Shown here piece by piece: positions 1 through 6,436 of a DNA stretch of 7,786 nt. The translations under genes were made by a program, and so were the position numbers. The notes beneath the pieces were generated by a model that had not been told where the DNA came from, did no database searches, and saw only the letters and a list, made by a program, of their open reading frames with translations. Source of the stretch: Acidimicrobiia bacterium (lineage in GTDB: Bacteria > Actinomycetota > Acidimicrobiia > Acidimicrobiales > Hopanoidiivorantaceae). Location of the stretch: positions 1 to 7,786 of the forward strand of contig JAHRAM010000013.1 of the NCBI GenBank assembly GCA_020027305.1, read 5' to 3'. How positions within the stretch are numbered: position 1 is the first letter of the stretch; the number at the start of each line of letters is the position of its first letter.

Positions 1-94
1 GAAACATACTCTCTTTCTTCAACGTCCCGTTGTGGTTGTTGGCAAGAAGGCAGTGGTTGGGCGACCTAAAGAAAAAGTTTTGGAATTGCTTTAA
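1..94 (+). CDS. ArsC/YfgD-type arsenate reductase family protein, C-terminal fragment (cut by window edge)
   Basis: Only the last 30 codons are inside the window, read from base 2 and ending with TAA at 92-94. The translation contains RPVVVVGKKAVVGRP followed by KEKVLELL and the stop. This is the characteristic end of the glutaredoxin-coupled ArsC/YfgD/Spx-like reductase family: a beta strand after an Arg-Pro, a turn, a Gly-Arg-Pro, and a short final helix. The two arginines (codons at 23-25 and 62-64) are 13 residues apart, as are the two arsenate-contacting arginines known in the plasmid ArsC family. The catalytic cysteine lies outside the window, so a true arsenate reductase cannot be told from a YfgD-like protein of unknown substrate. 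The gene converges on the phosphatase gene ending at 155, leaving a 60-base gap with no clear terminator hairpin. Confidence 0.8.
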   Translation, partial: KHTLFLQRPVVVVGKKAVVGRPKEKVLELL

Positions 95-154
95 GGGTGC
101 CCCAGTCATTCAAAAATCAGCAACTCAAAAATCAATAGGGGAAAACTTGTTGCC

Positions 155-880
155 CTAATTGCCAGCTAAATTTTCAACCAGCAAATTTGCCAATTCGTTT
201 ATTATGGCAAATGCTCTGCTGTGTTCTACATCGCCTCCTGTTAGAGGGTCTGCCACTTGATCGGTTGGGCGCCCGATAACCGTTCCGCTAATAGTTCTAT
301 TTCGCCCGCTCATTTCAGACTCGCGATGAGTGTTCAGTTGGCTAACCCAGCTTGATAAATCTCGTGTACTTTTTGAAACACCGCCCTTTAAAACTTTGCT
401 CGCCAAAACATCGCTGCTGCTGTCATTTTCTTGCCCCAGTGCCTTAATCAACCTAAGCAACTCCCCTGCCAAAAATGTATAATCTTTTGCAGGCGAAAAC
501 CGAGACACCACGCCTTGGGCATGTTCTCTTGTCATAGCAATCACTAAGTTTGCTTCTTCAACCAGTTCTCTTGTGAGCGCTTGGGATTTGTGGCTGTCGA
601 CTATGGCTTCTAATTCTGTGCGGGCGTCTAATTCTGTGCTGCCCTCTAAGTCTTTTCCCAATCCTTTTGCACTTCCTTTTTCGCTGCTATCTGCATCGCC
701 ACTTCCCAAGCCAGCCAAAAGTGCAGCTTTGGCAGATGGAGCCATTGGCGAATCATCCCACGCTAAAATCCCAGCCGAACAGGTCGCGATTTCTTTTCCA
801 GCTATCCTTCCATAGTGGCGAACCAGCGCCTCACCAATAGCTGAACGCCAGATATTTCCAGTGCAAACAAACAGAATCAT
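155..880 (-). CDS. Low-molecular-weight protein tyrosine phosphatase family protein with large insertions
   Basis: The 241-residue protein starts MILFVCTGNIWRSA, the beta strand and P-loop of the low-molecular-weight phosphatase fold. C6 and R12 form the CX5R phosphate-binding loop with S13. The family's general-acid Asp is probably D211 in the late VADPLTGG segment, followed by the usual C-terminal helix. Residues 97-120 (HKSQALTRELVEEANLVIAMTREH) match the core Arg/His-Lys and M-T-R-E-H elements. Family members are normally about 150-170 residues; the extra length is a Ser/Glu/Lys/Gly-rich insertion at about 59-91 and a second polar stretch at about 150-200. In the P-loop, W11 replaces the common Cys and A14 the usual Pro of the RSP motif. 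It has only two cysteines (C6, C34), so it lacks the thiol relay of thioredoxin-type ArsC. Likely a cytosolic phosphotyrosine phosphatase; substrate unknown. The ATG at 878-880 directly precedes the P-loop strand, so the start is firm, although no Shine-Dalgarno sequence is visible. Confidence 0.87.
   Translation of the reverse strand: MILFVCTGNIWRSAIGEALVRHYGRIAGKEIATCSAGILAWDDSPMAPSAKAALLAGLGSGDADSSEKGSAKGLGKDLEGSTELDARTELEAIVDSHKSQALTRELVEEANLVIAMTREHAQGVVSRFSPAKDYTFLAGELLRLIKALGQENDSSSDVLASKVLKGGVSKSTRDLSSWVSQLNTHRESEMSGRNRTISGTVIGRPTDQVADPLTGGDVEHSRAFAIINELANLLVENLAGN
609..644 (-). repeat. 18-bp tandem duplication inside the phosphatase insertion
   Basis: On the plus strand TCTAATTCTGTGC occurs at 609-621 and again at 627-639, a period of 18 bases. 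A degenerate third unit begins TCTAAG at 645. It is in frame and encodes the repeated T-E-L core of STELDARTELEA in the low-complexity insertion of the phosphatase. Confidence 0.8.
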
Positions 881-1004
881 TTTTACAACTAAACTTTACT
901 ATTGAAACGGCAATTACAACATTTGGTATGTTATAAAACAAATCATTCAAGTGGGAACTAAAGATTAGCTTCAGAGAGCGAACACAAAACGTTCAAGTAA
1001 AAAA

Positions 1005-1010
1005 TATGAT
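1005..1010 (+). promoter_or_regulatory. Candidate -10 box for the CoA-transferase gene (near-leaderless transcript)
   Basis: TATGAT lies nine bases before the ATG at 1020 (TATGATACAAGCAAGATG). Transcription normally begins about 6-8 bases after a -10 hexamer, which would leave a leader of zero to three bases. No Shine-Dalgarno sequence precedes this ATG. No convincing -35 hexamer is seen at the expected distance. The placement resembles actinobacterial leaderless promoters. Confidence 0.45.
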
Positions 1011-1019
1011 ACAAGCAAG

Positions 1020-2312
1020 ATGACAAACGCAAACGAAAAAGCTGACCCATCGCAATCTAATCTTTCGCAATCTAATCTTTCTGGGGGCGACCATCCCTCA
1101 TCTGAGTTGCCTATGGAAGGAATTAAAGTCGTAGAGTTGGGCGTCTGGGTGGCTGGCCCAGCAACTGGTGGAATTCTTGCCGACTGGGGTGCCGATGTTG
1201 TGAAAATCGAACCGCCAGAAGGTGACCCCGCTCGCATCTTTCAAAAAATGCTGGCTGGCGATATGGAATCTAATCCACCATTTGAACTTGACAACCGAGC
1301 CAAACGTTCCATTACCTTAGACTTCACAAAACCCGAAGGGCTAACGCTCGCCAAAGAACTCATCGCTGGCGCCGATGTTTTTGTGACCAACCTCAGAACT
1401 GGTGCTCTAAAAAAGCTCGGGCTAGACCACACCACCCTGATGGAACAAAACCCTCGCCTCATTTATTGTGGCATCACTGGGTATGGAACAAAAGGCCCAG
1501 ACGCCGACCGCCCTGCCTATGATGTCGCTGCTTTTTGGGCGCGCTCTGGTATCGCTCACCAACTTAGTCTTTCTGGCGATGACCCGCCATTTCAACGAGG
1601 GGGCATGGGCGACCACACAGCTGGGCTGGCAGGAGCAGCTGCCATATCGGCTGGGTTGTTTAACCGAGAGCGAACTGGCAAGGGCAAGTTTGTTTCCACT
1701 TCTTTATTTCGGGCGGGGATGTATACCATCAGCTTTGACATCATCGTTTATCTGATGTGGGGGTTGGTCATCCAAACTGGAAAGCGGGAAACTATGGGCA
1801 ACCCTGCCATCAACAACTACACCGCTAAAGATGGAAAGCGGTTTTGGGTTGTCGGGCTAGATGGGCATCGCCACTGGCCTCCGCTGGCTCGTGTGGTCGG
1901 GCATCCAGAATGGATGGAAGATGAGCGATTTAAAGAACCGAGAGGTCGTGCTGAAAATGCAACTACTCTCATCGGCATGTTAGATGAAGCTTTTGCGACT
2001 AAAGATATGGCAGAGTGGGAAGAAGAGTTTGCCAAAGAGCCTGACTTTTTCTGGGCGCCACTAAACAGCTTGGAAGACCTTTTGGTTGACCCCCAGTTTG
2101 AGCCAAGCGGTGCCTTGCTAGAGGTGACCGATGGAAAAACTACCTATCCAGCGCTTGCTACACCAGTAGATTTTGACGGCAAATCTCCACAGCCAAAAAG
2201 CATCGCCCCGCAAAACGGTCAACACACTGAAGAAATCCTTACCGAGCTTGGAAAATCTGGCGATGAAATTGAAAATCTCAAGTCAGCTGGTGTGTTAGGG
2301 TATAGCCATTAA
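1020..2312 (+). CDS. CaiB/BaiF family (class III) CoA-transferase
   Basis: The 430-residue protein moves coenzyme A between acyl groups and free carboxylic acids in the cytosol, by analogy with formyl-CoA transferase, CaiB and related enzymes. The family core begins at about residue 32 with MEGIKVVELGVWVAGPATGG and GADVVKIE. NRAKRSITLDF (92-102) and the NLRTGALKKLGLD segment follow. RPAYDVAAFWARSG carries D168, which aligns with the catalytic Asp that forms the mixed anhydride (D169 in formyl-CoA transferase). The late GQHTEEILTELG (400-411) is also typical. Length is normal once about 31 extra polar N-terminal residues, with a duplicated SQSNL, are set aside. The ATG at 1020 has no Shine-Dalgarno sequence but follows a -10-like TATGAT; M32 is an alternative start, and I prefer 1020. 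The transporter gene begins at or just past its stop, so the two probably share a transcript. The acyl substrate cannot be named from sequence; the family also includes racemases and crotonobetainyl-CoA enzymes. Confidence 0.94.
   Translation: MTNANEKADPSQSNLSQSNLSGGDHPSSELPMEGIKVVELGVWVAGPATGGILADWGADVVKIEPPEGDPARIFQKMLAGDMESNPPFELDNRAKRSITLDFTKPEGLTLAKELIAGADVFVTNLRTGALKKLGLDHTTLMEQNPRLIYCGITGYGTKGPDADRPAYDVAAFWARSGIAHQLSLSGDDPPFQRGGMGDHTAGLAGAAAISAGLFNRERTGKGKFVSTSLFRAGMYTISFDIIVYLMWGLVIQTGKRETMGNPAINNYTAKDGKRFWVVGLDGHRHWPPLARVVGHPEWMEDERFKEPRGRAENATTLIGMLDEAFATKDMAEWEEEFAKEPDFFWAPLNSLEDLLVDPQFEPSGALLEVTDGKTTYPALATPVDFDGKSPQPKSIAPQNGQHTEEILTELGKSGDEIENLKSAGVLGYSH
1050..1079 (+). repeat. 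15-bp tandem duplication in the CoA-transferase N-terminal extension
   Basis: TCGCAATCTAATCTT is present twice without any mismatch, at 1050-1064 and 1065-1079. In frame, it encodes the doubled SQSNL of the polar extension ahead of the family core. Confidence 0.9.
2297..2300 (+). promoter_or_regulatory. Possible Shine-Dalgarno AGGG for an ATT start of the transporter gene
   Basis: AGGG at 2297-2300 sits seven bases before an in-frame ATT at 2308-2310 that overlaps the TAA stop of the CoA-transferase by one base. The usual GTG start at 2347 has only a poorly spaced GGA at 2333-2335. This site therefore bears on the choice of the transporter start. Confidence 0.35.
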
Positions 2313-2346
2313 AATCCGAGAGCGAAGCCCCTGGACAATTCTCTCG

Positions 2347-3687
2347 GTGACTATGGTTGGCATTGCTGCCACCACATTTCCCATCACCGTATTTTCAGCA
2401 TCGCTACCAGAAGTTGCTGAGGAATTTAAGACCACAGTTCCAATCATCGCTTGGGTCATTGCTGGGCCTTTTTTAGCCATGGCACTCGCCAACCCAATCG
2501 CTGGGAAATTCGGCGACATTCGCGGACACCGATTTTCATATCTGCTGGGGTTTCTACTTGCCATCTTATTTAGCTTTGCAACTGCTGCTGCTTGGGATGC
2601 GGGCAGCCTGATATTTTTCAGAATTGTCGGCCAAGCTACGGGCGCATTCACTGGCCCAGCTACGGTCGCCATCTTGCTGACAAGTTTTCCCGCTCACCTT
2701 CAAAGTAAAGCGCTGGGATATTGGGGAACCGTGACCGCAATTTCCCCAGCCCTTGGAATAGTAGTGGGCGGGCCACTCATTGATGCTCTAAGTTGGCGCT
2801 GGGTGTTTATTATTGAAGGCGTGATTGTACTGGGTGCGTTTTTGTTTGCCCTGTTTATTATTCCCGATACAAAACCTAAGCCAAGAACCCCTATCGACTA
2901 TTCTGGCATCTTATTCTTGAGTAGCGCTGTAGCGGCTCTTATGCTTGGGGTGAATCGAGGCGTAGAGTGGGGCTTTGACCACCCCATTGCTATCACTACC
3001 CTTTTCGTGTCGCCATTCTTGTTTGCTTTCTTTATCCTTAGAGAGCGGCGCATCACTCATCCATTCCTCCCGCTCGGCTGGTTTCGCCAGAGGAATTTCA
3101 CAGGCCCAGTGCTAGTGAGTTTCTTTTTGAACTTTGCCTATTTGGGTGCTTTCAGCATCACGCCATTTCTTTTAGAACGTCTTTATGAATTTAGTATCAC
3201 CCAACGATCTTACTTTTTGCTGATTCGCCCGCTGATGTTTGCCTTGGGGGCAGCCATTGGCGGAACCTTTCATGTAAAACTAGGGGCGAGAAAAATCACC
3301 TTAGTTGGAACCGCTCTGGTTGCCTTCGCGTCAATCTATATGGGGTTGGCTGCCCCATTTGAATTTATCCTCTGGTTGGTGCTGGGGCTGATATTTTCTG
3401 GCTTTGGGCATGGGGTTGTGCGCCCTTCTCTCATCACGAGCTTAAGCGAAACCGTGAGCGAACAAGACCTCGGCTTAGCATCAGGGGCTTTCAACACAGT
3501 CGGGTTGCTGGGAGCAAGCGTAGGAAGCAACTTGATGCTGGTTCTAGTTGGCGACACCTCTTCAACTAATACCTTTTTATATGTTTATTTTCTTGCGTTC
3601 GGGATAGGTGCGCTTGGCGTGCTAGCATCAGTGCTTATCAAGGGTGCGGATAGTGCGTCTGGCCAAAAGCTTGCTCAAAGCGAGTAA
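2347..3687 (+). CDS. MFS transporter, DHA2-like (about 14 membrane segments)
   Basis: A 446-residue polytopic inner-membrane protein with about 14 hydrophobic segments, fitting the 14-segment DHA2 branch of the major facilitator superfamily (proton-driven drug or metabolite export). Visible marks are motif A GKFGDIRGHR (53-62) in the loop after helix 2, a motif C-like SPALGIVVGGPL (about 133-144) in helix 5, and WRWVFIIEG (150-158) at helix 6, the DHA2 counterpart of WRWIFxIN. Later segments run to about residue 431, followed by a short polar tail. The GTG at 2347 is the first conventional start, but it cuts into helix 1. The frame is open upstream to a stop at 2296-2298 and would add a plausible amphipathic start (KIRERSPWTILS) if ATT at 2308 is used. 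The gene follows the CoA-transferase by 34 bases or, with the upstream start, overlaps it. Substrate unknown; a carboxylate linked to that enzyme is an inference. Confidence 0.92.
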   Translation: MTMVGIAATTFPITVFSASLPEVAEEFKTTVPIIAWVIAGPFLAMALANPIAGKFGDIRGHRFSYLLGFLLAILFSFATAAAWDAGSLIFFRIVGQATGAFTGPATVAILLTSFPAHLQSKALGYWGTVTAISPALGIVVGGPLIDALSWRWVFIIEGVIVLGAFLFALFIIPDTKPKPRTPIDYSGILFLSSAVAALMLGVNRGVEWGFDHPIAITTLFVSPFLFAFFILRERRITHPFLPLGWFRQRNFTGPVLVSFFLNFAYLGAFSITPFLLERLYEFSITQRSYFLLIRPLMFALGAAIGGTFHVKLGARKITLVGTALVAFASIYMGLAAPFEFILWLVLGLIFSGFGHGVVRPSLITSLSETVSEQDLGLASGAFNTVGLLGASVGSNLMLVLVGDTSSTNTFLYVYFLAFGIGALGVLASVLIKGADSASGQKLAQSE

Positions 3688-3764
3688 CTATAAATACCTT
3701 TAGAAACAAATGCTCTTAGAGGCTATCAAAACCTAAAATTAAGTAGAAACACAAATAAAAATAA

Positions 3765-5483
3765 ATGCCAAACTCTAAAACTCCTAAAATCAAACGCGCC
3801 CTCATTTCTGTTTATGACAAAACTGGGATTGTTGATTTTGGGCGGCGGCTGGAGGCTCTGGGGGTAGAGCTTATTTCCTCAGGTGGAACGGCAAAGGAAC
3901 TTCGCGCCAATGGAATTTCTGTGGTTGAGGTTTCAGAGTTGACAGGTGTGGCAGAAGCTATGGATGGCAGGCTAAAAACCCTTCACCCAAAAATCTTTGG
4001 CGCCATCCTTGCTAACCTTGACAAGAAATCACACATTAAAGATTTGGGAGAGCTCGGCGAAACTCCAATCGGGATGGTTGTCTGCAACCTTTATCCTTTT
4101 TCAAGCGACCCTAACGTTGAACTGATTGACATTGGCGGGCCGTCAATGATTCGTGCTGCTGCTAAGAACTTTGCTTTTGTGGCATCTGTTGTCGACCCAA
4201 CCGATTATGACGCCGTGGCAAAAGAGTTAGAAAATGGCAACCTAACCCTGAGCGATGGAACTCGGCAGAACTTGGCGAAAAAAGCCTTTGGTGTGACTGC
4301 GAAATATGACCGCCAGATTGAAGAGTGGTATAGCAATCTGGTTTTGGAAAATAGCGAACAGAACAAAAAAGATAGCGAAAAGGGTAGTAAAGAAAAATCT
4401 GAGCGCGGAATTGGCGATAACGAAAGCAAGGTGCTGCCAAACAATATCAACCTGACCCTGAACAAAATTCAGGATTTACGATATGGTGAAAATCCACATA
4501 TGGCAGGAGCCCTTTATGAGATTGTCGGCAATCTGTATGAATCCACTGACAGCTCATCTAATGCTTCTCCTAACACTACGCCTGATTTCAGCACGAGCTT
4601 TTGGGGAACCGCAAATCAACTACATGGGAAAGAGCTTTCCTATCTCAACATCCTTGACACCACGGCAGCTTGGGAATTAGCAAACGACTTACAATCAACA
4701 AAGTATGTTTTAGATGGTGGCACTGAAGAAATGCAAGCAGCAGTAATCGTGAAGCACTCCAATCCATGTGGGGCTGCTATCGCCGACAATATAAATGAAG
4801 CGTTTTCACTTGCCCATAGTTGCGATGAGGTTTCAGCCTTTGGCGGAATTGTTGCCCTGCCAGCAACAGTGGATGCCGAACTAGCCGAAAAACTTCACCA
4901 TCTATTTTTAGAAGTCGTTATCGCGCGTGGATTTAATGATGATGCCCTTTCAACACTTTCTAAAAAGAAAAATATTCGCCTAATCACAGCTGAGCCACCA
5001 GCTACTATCCCGCTGCAAATCCGCTCAGTTGAAAATCGCATCTTGGCACAAGCTGCCCTTACAAATGAAGACAGTGGAAATGAAAAAGTTGGAAATGCCG
5101 ACTATAAAGTAGTCACCGAAAAACAGCCCAGCAAGCAAGAGTGGGCTGACTTGCTGTTTGCCGAAAAGGTCGTGGCGGCAACCGTTTCAAACGCCATAGT
5201 CATCGCAAAAGATGGTGTGGCATTTGGTATTGGGGCAGGCCAGCAAAACAGAAAGGATGCCACCGCCATCGCCTGTGGAAAAGCTGCTGGGCGAGCGATT
5301 GGTGGAGTTTGTGCCAGCGATGCTTTCTTTCCATTTCCAGACGGGCTAGACGGCGCCATCCAAGCTGGATGCACAGCGGTTATCCAGCCAGGCGGTTCAC
5401 AAAATGATGCAGAAGTTATTTCGGCAGCAGAGGCAGCTGGGCTTTCAATGGTATTTAGCGGAGTTCGCCACTTCCGCCATTAG
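3765..5483 (+). CDS. purH: Bifunctional AICAR formyltransferase / IMP cyclohydrolase
   Basis: Catalyses the last two steps of de novo IMP synthesis in the cytosol: formylation of AICAR with 10-formyl-tetrahydrofolate, then ring closure to IMP. Residues 10-195 are the cyclohydrolase (MGS-like) domain: RALISVYDKTG, SSGGTAKEL, DGRLKTLHPKIFGAIL, NLYPF, DIGGPSMIRAAAKN and FGVTAKYD. The transformylase domain follows, with LRYGENPH (238-245), GKELSYLNILD (288-298), the catalytic pair K330-H331 in KHSNPCG, DEVSAFGGIVAL, GAGQQNRKDA, ASDAFFPFPDG and the terminal RHFRH. At 572 residues it is longer than the usual 510-530. The excess lies in polar segments at about 195-227 (Lys/Glu/Ser/Asn), 258-277 (Ser/Asn/Thr) and about 310-323. 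M246 replaces the Gln usual in RYGENPHQ. The ATG at 3765 has an A-rich leader without a Shine-Dalgarno sequence; a possible -10 TAAAAT lies at 3734-3739. The 77-base gap from the transporter suggests its own promoter. Confidence 0.98.
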   Translation: MPNSKTPKIKRALISVYDKTGIVDFGRRLEALGVELISSGGTAKELRANGISVVEVSELTGVAEAMDGRLKTLHPKIFGAILANLDKKSHIKDLGELGETPIGMVVCNLYPFSSDPNVELIDIGGPSMIRAAAKNFAFVASVVDPTDYDAVAKELENGNLTLSDGTRQNLAKKAFGVTAKYDRQIEEWYSNLVLENSEQNKKDSEKGSKEKSERGIGDNESKVLPNNINLTLNKIQDLRYGENPHMAGALYEIVGNLYESTDSSSNASPNTTPDFSTSFWGTANQLHGKELSYLNILDTTAAWELANDLQSTKYVLDGGTEEMQAAVIVKHSNPCGAAIADNINEAFSLAHSCDEVSAFGGIVALPATVDAELAEKLHHLFLEVVIARGFNDDALSTLSKKKNIRLITAEPPATIPLQIRSVENRILAQAALTNEDSGNEKVGNADYKVVTEKQPSKQEWADLLFAEKVVAATVSNAIVIAKDGVAFGIGAGQQNRKDATAIACGKAAGRAIGGVCASDAFFPFPDGLDGAIQAGCTAVIQPGGSQNDAEVISAAEAAGLSMVFSGVRHFRH

Positions 5484-6381
5484 CACTCGCTCGCGAAAGA
5501 TTACTCTGTTTTCCCCAGCCAGCCTCAGCAAATGCTTCTGGCACTTTGCCAGTTGTGGCATATATATAAAGGGCTGCTTGATGGGTAGCCTGAACTAACG
5601 ACCACCAGCTATAAAAACACATAATATAAAATATTGCAACTGCCAAGCCAACAATTATCAGCAAAATACTTTCAGTCTCAACAGCAACCAAACTAACAGA
5701 CACAAGCGCCACCAAAACAGGCAAAACAAATAGGAGACCAACACTAGACAACCTAATGTTTCCCGCGTATTGCTCCTCCCATGATTTATCCATTGTTTGA
5801 CCAATTCGTTCTAGTGCTTTTTTCGGGTTCAAGTCTTCAAAAATCATTACTGGAAGCATTAAGGATTCAGGAGTGAGCCATTTTATATGTAGATACAACG
5901 CAAAAGACCCTGTTTGCCTAAGCTCTCTAGAAAACGTTTTAGAAAGAAACTTCGTAAAATATGTAATCGGACGAGAAAATGTTGCCTTAATCATTCGAGA
6001 TGGAAAATGGCTGATATCTTTTAGAGAGCTCCACACGGTTGGGTTTCCACCATTTAAACGTTTATACATGCCGGCAATCTGGGCAGCTTTGAAATAAGTG
6101 AAAATGCCTCCCATCAATGCAAAACCAAGAAAAGCTGAGCCATAAAGAGTCAGCAACGCATAGCCATATCTGTCAATACCAAAATTAGTAGCAATGATTA
6201 TTGCTGGCACAGCGATGGCAGCAACAACTACAGCAGATATTAGAAAAGCAAGTCCCAAGAGCAACATAAGCTCTTTATCATGTGATGCGGCCCGCCATGA
6301 GATTTTGATTAGGTGGCGTCCGCCTCTAATTCTGGTATATGGGAATACCATTCTGGTATATGAATATGGCGGTCTTACCAT
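5455..6381 (-). CDS. DUF6159-like multi-spanning membrane protein, array member 1
   Basis: A 308-residue integral membrane protein of unknown function, assigned to the DUF6159 type from memory of its layout. It shows a short N-terminal RxGxxLIKISWRAAS amphipathic stretch, hydrophobic segments at about 39-64 and 73-98, and QIAGMYKRLNGG (101-112). Next come a basic central region (about 128-160), LPVMIFEDLNPKKALERI, SWEEQYAGN, and membrane segments at about 204-234 and 237-260. Then comes the signature AALYIYATTGKVPEAF (269-284) and a 24-residue polar tail. No catalytic motif or signal peptide is seen. Two starts are possible: ATG at 6379-6381, ten bases after a TACAAT box, or ATG at 6349-6351, which removes a duplicated PYTR segment. 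It is the last gene of a three-member array, 55 bases after member 2, and its 3' end overlaps purH on the opposite strand by 29 bp. Confidence 0.8.
   Translation of the reverse strand: MVRPPYSYTRMVFPYTRIRGGRHLIKISWRAASHDKELMLLLGLAFLISAVVVAAIAVPAIIIATNFGIDRYGYALLTLYGSAFLGFALMGGIFTYFKAAQIAGMYKRLNGGNPTVWSSLKDISHFPSRMIKATFSRPITYFTKFLSKTFSRELRQTGSFALYLHIKWLTPESLMLPVMIFEDLNPKKALERIGQTMDKSWEEQYAGNIRLSSVGLLFVLPVLVALVSVSLVAVETESILLIIVGLAVAIFYIMCFYSWWSLVQATHQAALYIYATTGKVPEAFAEAGWGKQSNLSRASANGGSGELR
5521..5583 (-). repeat. Array repeat copy 1 (coding, C-terminal signature of member 1)
   Basis: A 63-bp block encoding the AALYIYATTGKVPEAF region. It differs from the copy at 7719-7781 at only about seven positions by my count, and its first 48 bases differ from the copy at 6608-6670 at about four. 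Confidence 0.8.
6329..6362 (-). repeat. 21-bp-period tandem repeat at the start of membrane gene 1
   Basis: ATTCTGGTATATG (plus strand) occurs at 6329-6341 and 6350-6362. In the membrane-protein frame the copies give two YTR units near the N-terminus. Only 30 bases separate the two candidate ATG codons (6381, 6351), so the duplication may have supplied an extra start. Confidence 0.75.
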
Positions 6382-6391
6382 TTACTACTTT

Positions 6392-6397
6392 ATTGTA
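6392..6397 (-). promoter_or_regulatory. Candidate -10 box ahead of membrane gene 1
   Basis: Read on the minus strand, TACAAT is followed by ten bases (AAAGTAGTAA) and then the ATG at 6381, with no Shine-Dalgarno sequence. The geometry matches that of the CoA-transferase start and would give a leader of two to four bases. No clear -35 element is visible. If real, member 1 can be transcribed separately from member 2. Confidence 0.35.
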
Positions 6398-6436
6398 TTA
6401 GTGCTTGTACGACCTCTGATGGCAAGAATTTGAGAG

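Noticed and set aside
95..154. Terminator between the convergent ArsC-like and phosphatase genes
   Set aside because: GGGTGCCCC and the later GGGG/GCCC segments do not form a convincing stem followed by a T-run.
573..815. Open plus-strand frame of 80 codons opposite the phosphatase gene
   Set aside because: It lies entirely antisense to a clearly recognisable phosphatase, has no family features, and is kept open by the Ser/Glu-rich codons on the other strand.
155..880. Phosphatase as a thioredoxin-type arsenate reductase, given the ArsC-like gene next door
   Set aside because: The pair of C-terminal redox cysteines of that type is missing; only C6 and C34 exist, and the P-loop and DP segment fit a phosphatase. 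Convergent orientation also argues against an ars operon.
2295..2672. Open minus-strand frame of 125 codons opposite the transporter start
   Set aside because: The plus-strand frame encodes a convincing MFS protein with motif A; the antisense frame has no recognisable domain or start signal.
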